NCBI RefSeq assembly: GCF_900005765.1
Contig: NC_041680.1
Span: 310,001-374,000 of the forward strand
Reading direction: 5' to 3'
Length of the DNA stretch: 64,000 nucleotides
Source of the DNA: Plasmodium relictum
Taxonomy: Eukaryota > Apicomplexa > Aconoidasida > Haemosporida > Plasmodiidae
The notes under the pieces were generated by a model, which saw only the letters and a list, made by a program, of their open reading frames with translations, had not been told where the DNA came from and searched no databases. The translations under genes and the position numbers were made by a program. Positions 1-10,739 of this stretch are shown piece after piece (the stretch's first letter is position 1; every line of letters starts with the position of its first letter).

Positions 1-2769
1 ATTTTAAATTCTTATTCTTTATTATTTATGATTAAGGATGATAAAAAAAGAATTCAAATTTGTTTAAAAGACAGTGCTCTTGCTATTACTGTTACTACTT
101 TAACTAATATAATTGCTTTTTTAATAAGTGCTATTTCACCATTTTATTCTATATGTAGTTTTTCTTTATTTACTGCTAGCTCATTATTTTTTGGTTATGT
201 CATGGTCTTGACTTTTTTTCTTAGCTTTTTGTGCATCGAAGCAAAATTAGAAAAAAAAAAGGAAAATGTCTTCTCAGGAATTGCTAAGTTCTTCTGTTGT
301 ATATTTAGAAAGAAAAGAGAACAGACAAATATAATTCTAAATATACAGCATGACGATGAATTAGGAAAAAGGCCTATTGATTATGAAAATATTTCGATTT
401 ATGAATGGATACATAATTTATATTTGTTTGAAGAATCTTTTAATAAGAAAAAAAAAAATATGATTTATTTATCAAATGAAAAAAGTAGTAAATATCAAAA
501 TAATGAAAATATTGGCATATGTGAAAATTTGCCGTCAATATGTATTAATGAAAAGGATATGGAGAAAAAATCTAATGAATTAAATGATTTTAAAGAAGAA
601 AATGATGATGATAAAAATAAAAATGATTGCAGCAGTTATATATATCAAGATGCTGAGGAAAAAAAAAGCATCACAGAAGTCTATTCTAATAATTTAAAAG
701 AGAATATTAGTAATACTCCTGGTGCTCACTCTGAAATATGTAATAGCAAAGATTGTAAGACAAGTGAAAATTGTGTAATAAATGATATTGAAAATGATAT
801 GAAAAATAATGAGAATTTTGCTAATGATTTATTTGATTCTATGGATAAAAATAATTCTTTAATTGATAATGAAAAAGGAAAAAGATATATTTTACATAAG
901 TTTAAAAAAGATAATAATAAAAATGTTAATATCTGTAAAGTAGATAAAAATGTTAATGAAGGAAATGACGAGGCTCTTAAAATAGAAGAAAATTTATATA
1001 AATATAATAGTTCAATAGAATTAGATACAAAAGATACTTCTAATAATATAAATGAACATAACAAAAATATATATTTATTAAGCTCTCATGATAATGCATT
1101 ATTTTATAAATATATATATAAAGAGCCAAAGGGTAACATTGGCAAATGCTTCAGATCCTTAGTAAAAAATTATTACGTTCCATTTTTATCATCAAAATTA
1201 GGAAAAATTATTGTATATGTCATATTTTCAATTATAATTGCATTATCTATATATGGTTGTACTCTTATGAAAAAAGGAATAAAATATGATAAAGCCTTTC
1301 CAATGGATTCCTATGTTCGTCAATTTACTGCAGCGAAAATAAAATACTTTCCTCAATTTGGTGATCTTATAGAAGTCTATTATTTTGATAAAGAATTCAT
1401 AAGCAAATATAGAAAACTAAACAATGATTCACCATCAGTTTCATTTTCTTATTTATATTCTGATAAAACTGATCGTGAAATGATGAATAATCCAAGGATA
1501 AATAAAAATGTGCATTGGGAAGATAAGGATGTACAAAGAGAACTATTAAGTATGCATAACAATTTTGAAAATCAAGAATTTGTTTCTTCTATTTATAATG
1601 GATTTACAATGTTTTTAAGTAAAAATATGGAAAATATTAGCAAAGAAAATTCTGAGGAATTTTATAATAAATTTACTGAATGGATAAATACTGATTTTTT
1701 AGCTAATTCATTTAAAGATGATTTTATTTTTTTAAATGGTAAGCTAGTTGCATGGAGATTTCATTATTTCCAGCAAAGTATTGACGATACTGAAATATCA
1801 TCAAAGTGGTTGAAGACTTGTAAAGAAATTGGTAGAATCAAAAATTATGATGTTCAAATGGTATGTTTTCATTTAAGTTCCATTTTTAATGAAACAGATG
1901 AAGCAATAGTAGAAGTTACATTAAAAAATTTAGGAATCACAATTATTACTATATTAATTGTTACTGCATATATAGTAAAAGGATTTTATTCTTGTGTTAT
2001 AATTGCCTTAATTATTTTCTTAATCGATTTATGTATTTTTGGATTTATGTGCTTATGTGGAATTACAGTTAATATCATTTCGATGGTTATTTTAGTTCTT
2101 TCAGTTGGTAAGTTGAATAAACATATTTATAAATTTTTTTTTTTTCATATTTTGTTCTATTTATATATATATATATGCTTTGTGTTTTTTTTTTTTTTAA
2201 GGTTTTTCCATTGATCATACATCTCACATAGTTCAAGCTTTTACACATAGTTTAGGGAAGACAAGAGATGAGAAGTAAGAACCTTATCTTTTTATAAATA
2301 ATATTTATAATAATCTTTTATATATACTACTTCATTTTCAAATTTTTTTTTTTTTTTTCAATAGGATGAAGGAAAGTTTACATTTAATGATAGGTCCAGT
2401 TTTACATAGTGGATTATCAACGTGGTTTGTTATAAGTACTTTATTTTTTTCTAATAAAGATTTTACTGTTATTTTCTTTCAAACACTAAGTTTGGTAATA
2501 ATTTTATAATTTTATTTCTTCTATGTAAATTTATAATTAATAAAATTTACAACAATTACCCATAATATATAAATTACATACAATTTTTATTGCAAATAAA
2601 TGCATTGTCTTCAAATTTTAATATTTAATATGATTATACATTATAATTTTCCTTGTTTTAATTTATATTTATATTTCTTTTTTTTTTTTTTTCACAGGTT
2701 TTATTCTTTTCTATAATTTTCTCATCTATGTTTTTGCCCGTTCTTCTTTCTAGCTTTGGCCCCTTGTAA
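1..2769 (+). CDS. NCR1: Patched/NPC1-like membrane transporter, 3' part (5' end outside window)
   Basis: This is the C-terminal part of a Niemann-Pick C1-related, RND/Patched-superfamily transporter. In Plasmodium the family member NCR1 keeps plasma-membrane lipid/sterol composition in balance. The frame is open from base 1, so the ATG at 28 is internal. Exons are 1-2107, 2202-2274, 2365-2494 and 2698-2769, all with GT-AG introns. The sequence starts in the first (sterol-sensing-type) membrane cluster. An Asn/Lys/Glu-rich cytoplasmic insert of about 280 residues follows, then a membrane helix (KIIVYVIFSIIIALSIYG), an extracellular domain, and the second cluster of helices. The exon 1-2 junction restores SVGFSIDHTSHIVQAF, the hallmark of NPC1/Patched proteins. 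Exon 3 gives LHLMIGPVLHSGLSTWFVIS and the last exon ends FLPVLLSSFGPL. It is convergent with the next gene. Confidence 0.93.
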
Positions 2770-3311
2770 TTTTTTTGATGTTCTTATTTTTTTAAAAATT
2801 ATTAATTTTACATATAATTAAAAAAAAAAAGTTATACATTTTTGTTGTCTTTATTTTCATTTTTAATTCAGTATTTTAAAAAAATATTAAAATTTTTAAT
2901 ATATACATGTATATATTTTGACATAAAATATATAAAAAGAAATAAATTTTTATAAAGCTTTTTAATTTTTTTTTAAGTTTAATGTGTTTTTTATAAGATA
3001 TTTACTTAAATTTTTAAACTTTTCTTTTAAAAATTTTTTAAGCAAATAAAGTATTTAAAATAAATAAAAACATAATTATATAAAAATTAAGTAAAATAAG
3101 TAGCTAAGAATAAAAGAAAAAAAAAAAGAAAAAAAATAGACAGAGAACATGTTATAATCAAAAAGTTTGTGCTTCATATTAATAATCATTTATTTAAATA
3201 TATATATAAATATATATATGAAATGAACAAAAAATAATATTGTTAAAATAGACTAAAAATTTATATTATATATGTATCCTTATTTTTTCTAATTGTACTG
3301 ATTATAATTTT
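2770..3311. other. Gene-free stretch between convergent 3' ends
   Basis: It holds the 3' flanks of NCR1 and the 151-residue gene. It is A/T homopolymer-rich. A perfect 20-bp palindrome centred on ACATGT lies at 2898-2917, but such AT palindromes recur by chance here (a similar one is near 5726). I see no gene. Confidence 0.6.
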
Positions 3312-3767
3312 TTAAATAAATTGAGCATGTTCATCTTCCCATATAAAAACTTTTGGATCTCTTTTACAAAAAGCTCTAACAGCCAATGCTAAGTTATCTT
3401 GATCATCCATCATTCTTCCTTTACATCCTACTTTTATATTTTTAGGTATTTTTTCTTCATTTTGATAAATAATTTTTTTTATATCTTTGACTGTTAAGTG
3501 ATCATCCAAGTAAAACTTTGTACCATTCTTCCATTTCGTATTTATTAAATTATCTGAGTATTGGGGATATAATTTTTCATCATTTATATAAAAAAAGTAA
3601 CCTAATTTTGTATCTGTTCTATATCTAGTAGACCATATTATTGCAGGAAATAATATTAGCATTACATATTTTATGTGACTTTGAGAATAATAAAAAGAAT
3701 GATAAAATTTTTTTAAACGATAATTAATATCACGAAAAATACTATTCCAAATATATCTCCTAAACAT
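3312..3767 (-). CDS. Conserved small membrane-anchored protein, ubiquitin-like C-terminal region
   Basis: Single-exon 151-residue protein that I cannot name. The N-terminus is basic and aromatic (MFRRYIWNSIFRDINYRLKK) and is followed by one hydrophobic segment at about residues 33-47 (YVMLILFPAIIW). This layout is common in mitochondrial inner-membrane or ER tail proteins. The rest is soluble. Residues about 84-130 run GTKFYLDDHLTVKDIKKII, then IPKNIKV, then KGRMMDDQDNLA. This resembles the helix and the '(K)GR.l.D..tL' part of ubiquitin-like folds. Codons fit the genome and the C-terminus (WEDEHAQFI) is not low-complexity, so this looks like a real constrained protein. It is convergent with NCR1 and divergent from the secreted gene at 6056. 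The function is unknown; the ubiquitin-like reading is inference. Confidence 0.8.
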   Translation of the reverse strand: MFRRYIWNSIFRDINYRLKKFYHSFYYSQSHIKYVMLILFPAIIWSTRYRTDTKLGYFFYINDEKLYPQYSDNLINTKWKNGTKFYLDDHLTVKDIKKIIYQNEEKIPKNIKVGCKGRMMDDQDNLALAVRAFCKRDPKVFIWEDEHAQFI

Positions 3768-6055
3768 TTTTATATATATATATTTTTTTTTTCTTTTTAA
3801 TAAAGAAAAGCAAAGAATTATTTTATTTTGTTTTTTTTAATTATTTTATTAAAAGCAAATTATAAGATATAATATATATAAAATATTATAATTTTATTTT
3901 TATCATCATATATAAATATATATAAAATCTCTAATAAATATTAATTCATATATATATTATTGTATGCATTTAATAAAATGAGATTTCCTAAATATACACA
4001 AGTATATAAAATATAAATATTTTTTATTTCATATATACATTTTTAAAACAATAAAAAAATTATTATAATTTTTTATTTTTTGATTTTTAATATAAACATA
4101 TTACGGCTTTAAACAAATTAGTAAAAAAAATTTCTTTCTGTTCATATAAAATTTATTTGGAGGAATTTAAATTATTTAGAAATTTATTATAATTTTTTCA
4201 TTTAAAAAAAAAAAGGTACCTTTGAATATTTTTTTTATTTTTTATGTGTTAAAATAATATAGATTACTATAAAAAGATGTATAACTTTAAAAAATACATA
4301 TAATTTGTAATAAAAATATTTTTAGTAAAATTATTTGTATTTAATTTTAAGAAAAAGTTATTCATTATATATTTTTTTTTAAATTTATATCACTTAAAGT
4401 ATTATTTCTTATATTCATAATCTGAAAAAAAAACGAATATAAAATAAATGTTTTATATAGGGGTGTATTAAGAATTATAAATATATCTATGTAATAAATT
4501 TTAATTTGAAAAATATATACGTACGAGTTATTTTTCCAATTTTTGCTTTTTTTATTTATTAAAAATTACTAAATCTTAATAAATACAATAATTTTTTTTT
4601 TTTTTTTTAAATATATATTTTTAAATAAATACAAAAATGAATAATATCTTTTTATGAAAAATTAAATTTTTTTATTATCCTAATATATGTTTTTTATACT
4701 AATTATTTCATTCTTTAAAACATGGAGGAGGGGGAGGGGGAAAAAAAAAGGAATTCTATTATTATTGAAATTATGATTAAGTAATTTTTTTTTTTTTTGG
4801 GAAAATAAGAATTACACAATTTAAAAATATGAATCTAACAATAAAACCATGCAATATCTTCAAAATAAATATAAGAAATTTTTTATTTTTTGTTTGAATG
4901 ATTTGGCAAAATTAAAAAAGTTTTAAAGATTTTAAAAAATTATAGAGAAAAAAGTAAGATTAAATATATATATATATATATATATTTTTAAATATTCATA
5001 GTTTTAAAATAGAATAAGAATGATGTTATTTTTAATTTCAAATTAAATTTCAATTTTTTTTCCTCCTTTGTAGAAATTTTAATATACTTTTTCATATGAA
5101 TAATTCTTACTACATTCAGGGTTTAAATTGTTTTTCATAATCTCCAACAATAAAAAAAAAAATATTAACATTATTAAAATGTTATGAGTGATATATTAAA
5201 TAAATTTTTTCAAATAAATGACAATTTTTTTTAAATAAACATTTTCATTATTTAGTGATATATCTAACACTTTAGTTTTTTATTTCAATTTTTTTTCTTT
5301 TCTTATGTATGTCTTATCTAAAAGTTAACATTTTGAAAACTACTTGTCTTATTTCAGTAGACCTTATTTGGTTTTTTTTTTTTTTTAAATATATTTATTC
5401 TTAATATTACATATAATTTTACTATTTTTAAACTTTGACTTTTTCTTATATATAATGATTTTTTACTTGGGCTAGAATTTACAACTCATTGCATGTGTAA
5501 AGATATAAATTGAAAAACGATTAAAAATTCTTTTTTTTTTTTTTTTTTATATATTGTTATATTTCTATAATTTTGGTTAAATAAAAAATGGATATGTTTA
5601 CTTTTTTTTATATTATACAATTGTCTTTTTTGTTTTTTTTTAAAGCTAAAATTATTTTTATTCTATTTTTTTTTTTACTTAATGTATTTATCCCTTTAAC
5701 TGTTGTATAAGGAACAAATCTATATACATGTATATATATATATATATATTATAAAATAATTTACTTAATTTTTATTATTATTGGAAAAATACATTATATT
5801 TTTCAAAATTTTAATTTTGTTAAGTTCTATTAACTCATGTTCAAAATATTTTAAGCTTAATAGCTATTTGTAATTATGATCACAGCGATATATGAAAATA
5901 ATCCTCATTAAAAATATATTTACTTATTTTAAAATATTTAAATAATTTTCTCTTTTAAAATAAAGGATAAATTTTGAATTATTTCTGAGATTGAGCTTTA
6001 TGCTTATTTTTTTATTTTTTTTTTTTTTTGTTGTTGTTAAGTTATTTTTAATAAA
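3768..6055. other. 2.3-kb divergent intergenic region with a G-rich tract
   Basis: It separates two divergent genes and so should hold both promoters and 5' UTRs. It is mostly A/T homopolymers and AT repeats (for example 4963-4984 and 5736-5750). The exception is a strongly G-rich purine tract at 4724-4740. No open frame of gene quality and no RNA gene was seen. Confidence 0.6.
4724..4740 (+). promoter_or_regulatory. Potential two-tetrad G-quadruplex tract
   Basis: The bases GGAGGAGGGGGAGGGGG contain four G-runs separated by single A loops, which fits a G-quadruplex with at least two tetrads. It is followed by a run of A and lies in otherwise very AT-rich intergenic DNA between divergent genes. 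Whether it folds or regulates anything is unknown. Confidence 0.45.
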
Positions 6056-7902
6056 ATGATAATTTTTATGAATTATATATTGATATTTATCTTTTTATAT
6101 TTTATGCATTCACTAGAATGCTTTAGAAATAAATTAAATTTAAATACATTGCATTTTTTTCAAATTGGAAAAGAAGCAAAATCAAAGATAGATGATGTAG
6201 AAGTTTTTGATGATGAAAAGGAAGTAGACGAAGTAAAAAAAATGATATATCCTAGAATTGTTAGTTATGGTGATTTTTCAGTTGATCTATACAAAGAAAA
6301 TGAAAATTATAATATAGAGATAATTGAATTGAAGTGCAATGAGAAATATCCTTACCATTTAGATCATTTATCATTAAAAATTTTAAAAGTTTTGATGATT
6401 ACTAGAACTAAAAAGGTGGATGTTTCCAAGTATTTCAATGAACTTTGTAAAAAACATAACTCTTGTTCCTTATCTGTTCAATTAGATGAAGAAAGAAATT
6501 TTGTTGATGATAAAAAAACTATACATTTAAAAATAATAAATGATAAGAAAAAAAGACATAGGAATTCAAACATAAATAAATTGAAAATTTTCTTTGTATG
6601 TGAAGATTTAATTCATCATTACGTTATACCAACAAAAGCACGTCATGTTTCTAGGTATGCTTTTTCTTATGGGAAAATTGCATACATAAGATGTGAAAAT
6701 CATAAAACTGTTCGAGTAATTATGAAAAACAATAAAAAAAAAAAAATCTTCTTATTTTCATTTTTTTTATATTAATCTTATTATATTTTAATAAAATTTT
6801 ACAAATTTTCTCATTTTCTTAATTTCTTTTTTAATTCTTCCTAAATTATTTATAGATTATAAAAATATCAGGAAAAATGTCTAATGGAAAGTTTAACATT
6901 ATATCAAAGGATGAAATTTTATCCTACTGTTCACAAAGAGAAATATGTAAAATTAATATGCTAGATTTATATAAGGACCATAAAGAATCAGATTATGTGT
7001 TTTATGAAGTTAAATATGCTTGTAGAATTCCACAAGTATGTAGATTATGTTCTGAGAATTCTACATGTGAGTTAGATAAAATTTTCAATAAAAATAAAGA
7101 TGTTATACAATTTGAAAATAATTTGAATAATGGAGAAGACGAAGTATTTAATAGATTATTACCAAAAAATGAAGATGAAGCTGAAACTGAAGAAGAAAAA
7201 AAAAAAATAAATATAAAAAATCTTGAATATAATCCAATATCATTTGATTCAAATCATATGGTGAGTGTAGGTAATAATGCATATCATATATATGAAATTT
7301 GCAAATGTAAGAAAGGTTTTTTACAAGAAGGATTATTATGCTTCAAAAATGAGAATCAGGATAAGGAAATAGAAAAAGAAAATCATAATGATGAAAAAAA
7401 AGAGAATATTATTTTAGATAATAAAGAAAATCAAAGGGAAGTTATAAATGAAGAAAGAGTAAATAATAATAATGTAGAAGTTTTAGAAAATGAAAATATA
7501 CCGGATGAAAAAAATATGGTAAATGAAAAAATTAATAACCATAATAAAGTGGATATTGAAGATCCCTTAAACGATGAAAAAGAAAAAATAAATAATCCTG
7601 AAGAAATACAAGAAAATAATAATGATTTTATTAATGATGATAATAATATAAATATAAATGAAATTGATGAGGATTTATCAAATTCAAAAGAAATACCTAA
7701 CAATAGTGATCAAATAAAAGAAGATGTAAATTTTACTTTAGAGGAAAGTTATAATAATTTAAAAAAAGGAAGTAAAATTAACACTGAAGAAAATTTGGAT
7801 AAAACTAAAGTAGAACCAAATTCGATAAAGATGGATTCTTTTTCTATTCTAAATGTTTTTCAACATACATTATTTTTATTATTTTTTGTTTCATTTTTTT
7901 GA
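6056..7902 (+). CDS. Secreted surface-protein candidate: two SUEL-lectin-like modules, split EGF-like module, GPI-type tail
   Basis: Two exons, 6056-6715 and 6856-7902, are joined in phase 0 (HKTVR then IIKISGK) and encode 568 residues. A signal peptide covers about residues 1-21. Two similar cysteine modules follow. The first has C93, C131-x5-C137 and C182. The second has C213, C245-x5-C251 and C276, ending FYEVKYAC. This matches the SUEL (galactose/rhamnose-binding lectin) pattern of a C-x(4-5)-C core and a final V-x-Y-x-C strand. C282, C285, C291, C369, C371 and C382 (ICKCKKGFLQEGLLC) look like an EGF-like module interrupted by an acidic insert. An Asn/Glu/Asp-rich stalk follows, and the C-terminus is hydrophobic (FQHTLFLLFFVSFF), as in GPI-anchor signals. 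The likely role is adhesion at the parasite surface. The domain calls are my own pattern matching. Confidence 0.85.
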
Positions 7903-8511
7903 TTTTTTTATTAATTTTAAGAATTATACATTTTTATTTTTTACATATATTTCTTTAATTTATATACTTACTATATATATGTATATTTTTTTTTTATAAC
8001 TTTTTATTATTTTTTATAGACTTTACTTGGTTTTTTTTACATATTTTTTTTATAAAAAATATATTAATTCTCAATTTCACTTTTTGTATATTAAATTCTG
8101 ATTTTTTAAAATGTTTTTATTTATTCTGAAACATTAATATATGATACATAAAAATTGCATTTTACTTGAAATATTTTTGTCTAGTAAAAGTAAAAAAATT
8201 ATAATATTTTTATTTTTATTTTTATTTTATTTTTAAATAATTATAATAAATAATTAAATGTGTTGTTTAATTATACAAAAAAAAAGAAAAAGAAAAATGT
8301 ATAATTTAATTTTTTTTTAAATATTAAAAGATATGTGTATACGAAGACAAACTCATACATTTATCATATTGTAATTAATTTGTAATAAAAAAAAATTTAA
8401 ATTAAAAGTATGCAGTTAAAATAAATAAAAATAGTGATAATTTAATATAAATAAGATGAATGAATAAGAAGTGGAGCATATTTCACCTTTGTTATTTTTT
8501 TAAAAATATTT
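7903..8511. other. Gene-free stretch between convergent genes
   Basis: It holds the 3' flanks of the secreted protein gene and of the CCR4-type nuclease gene. It is A/T-rich with poly-T and poly-A tracts. No further feature is seen. Confidence 0.6.
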
Positions 8512-8834
8512 TTAAACAACAAAAAATTCAGACACCAAAAGAACATGATCTGATGGAAAGTGCTCGTTTGGTAGCATTTTTATATCACTGTAGTAAAAAA
8601 AAAAAAAATTAAAATAAAGAATATAAAAACGTTTAAAATATACTTTTATATATAAAAAAAAAAATATATTTATAATTATTTACTTCAAGTTACTAGGTAT
8701 TGTTTTTGCTGATAGTGGAATAAGTTCTTTGTAGAAAATAAAATCAATGCATCCACTAAAACTGGAAGTTTTATTAGTAAATATTGGTTCATTGCCATTT
8801 ATCTTAGAAAAAAAGAAATCATAGATAAAAAAAG

Positions 8835-8890
<56 letters not shown>

Positions 8891-10353
8891 TTTTTTTTAT
8901 TTTTACTTCTTTAAATGAACTTTTAAAAGGTTCAACAGTTAATTCAGGAAGTATGCAGAAGACTTTATCTTTTCTTAATTGTGCCTAATAAAAAAATGAT
9001 AAGATTTTTTTTTTTTAAAAAAAAAGATGCATATATTATTACTGGATGTTCTATATGAGTTTTTGATATCCTCCCCATTGTTATCAACCTATAATAATTT
9101 TTTGAAAATTATTTTTTCTATTATTTTAAAAAATTTTCTTTTTTATATTTTTTTATTACTCGTATACACCACTAAAATTTCTTAAATGTGAATTATCATT
9201 TTCTTTTTTCTTAAAAAAAAAAAAAAAAAAAAGATAAAATAAAATAAAATAAAATAAACAAAATTAATTGTTTGAATACTATAAAAGGTGTAGAGTTAAA
9301 ATCTCCTATTAATATTAAAGGAATAAAAGGAAAATCGTTAAACTTTTTTTGAATAAATTGATAGAATTCTTTTATTATTAAATATGTATGATACAATTTT
9401 ATATCAGGATACAATGGATTCCAATAAATGTGACAATTACAAATACCCAAAAGCGTTTTCCTCTTCAAAAGAAATATATATTAAAAAAAATTACACAAGA
9501 AAGTGTTTAAGATGTTAAAAATGATAAGAACAATGAAAATAAAAAAGATTATATTAAAAAAAAAAAAAAAAAATTTAATTTTTTTTAAGTTAATATTTAT
9601 ACATCTGAAAGTTCTAGAAGAACCATATTAGCAATACTTTGCCTATTTTTCAATTCTCTTATAAAAGCATCTTGGATCTAATATGAAACAATATCAAATA
9701 AATTTATTTTTTAATGTTGTATTATAGTAGTGGCATAATGATTATTAATTTTTTTTTTTTTTTTTTTTTTTGTCTATACTTCGCATCTACTTTCAGAAGA
9801 ATAATTCATAAAATATTTTGATACAGAACTATTTAAATCAAAAATTTTTTCATCCAGTAATTTATAATTTTTTCTAAAAAAATAAAAATTTACATATATT
9901 TCTTATTAAAAATAAAATAAAAATAACTCCTTTCTTTTTTTTTTTTTTTTTTGACTATATTACTTATAAATTATACAATTGTTATTTTTTGATGTTTTTA
10001 TATTCTCTGATGATATATGTATATTGAAATCATATTTTAAACATTTTTTTTTTAATTCATTTATCATGAATAAATCTACTTCCTAAGAAGAAATAATTAT
10101 AATTACAATTATAATTATAATTATAATTTTTTATTTATCGTTATTATATATATATATATATTTTAATATATGTGTATACTTGCAAGCAAATGATATCAAA
10201 AGAATTAGTAAATAAATGCATAAATAACAAATTTTTACGAGGTATATTATGAATATATTCAGAACCAAAATTTAAAAGCTTTTCTTTAATGGAATAATAA
10301 ATATTATTAAATATATTTAATGTTCCTATTCGAATTTTTTTTCCTTCATACAT
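8512..10353 (-). CDS. CCR4/nocturnin-type EEP-family nuclease (putative deadenylase), ten exons
   Basis: A member of the endonuclease/exonuclease/phosphatase family, CCR4/nocturnin/Angel branch, whose members usually shorten mRNA poly(A) tails. Minus-strand exons in transcript order are 10180-10353, 9964-10082, 9780-9873, 9603-9677, 9280-9462, 9160-9209, 9043-9088, 8907-8984, 8684-8802 and 8512-8587. All are GT-AG and join in frame to give 337 residues. Family motifs appear in order: KIRIGTLNIFNN, then DIICLQ+EVD across the first junction (the metal-binding Glu), CNCHIYWNPLYPDIKL, ILIGDFNSTP, GVYELITMGRIS, CIDFIFYKE and LPNEHFPSDHVLLVSEF. There is no leucine-rich repeat region upstream, so it is a bare catalytic domain. 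It shares a 386-bp divergent promoter with the gene at 10740. P. falciparum has a CCR4 in this position, as I recall. Confidence 0.88.
8837..8882. repeat. (AT)23 microsatellite inside an intron of the CCR4-type gene
   Basis: An uninterrupted AT dinucleotide run of about 46 bases lies between the eighth (8907-8984) and ninth (8684-8802) exons. Length polymorphism between isolates is likely. Confidence 0.85.
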
Positions 10354-10739
10354 TTTATTTTTTTTCTTTTTAAATTTTTGAAAAACGTATAGAAATATAT
10401 ATATTAAAAAAAAAAATTTACTAATAAAATGATATTAAGTAAAACAACATACTAATAAATTGATAGTTCATTTTATATTTATTTTTATTTTATTTTATTT
10501 TGTTTTAATTTTTTTTTTTTTTTTTGACATTAAACTTTTCTATTTTTTTTATAAGAAAAAAAGAATATATAATGTATTTTCTTTTTGCTACTTAAAATTT
10601 TTTTTTATAATTATTATTTATCAAGATTATATATATACATATATACGATATTTTCAAATATGAATTTTTAACTATTTTATTACTTCGTTTTATATTCTTT
10701 TTTCTTTCATTATATATACATACATTTGTATTTTTTATA
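10354..10739. other. Short divergent promoter region
   Basis: These 386 bases separate the starts of the CCR4-type gene (-) and the helical-repeat gene (+). They are poly-T and poly-A rich. Expression of the two genes may be linked, but no specific site is recognisable. Confidence 0.55.

Noticed and set aside
2898-2917. 20-bp perfect palindrome around ACATGT
   Set aside because: A similar palindrome recurs near 5726, and TATATACATGTATATA-type sequences are expected by chance in such AT-rich DNA.
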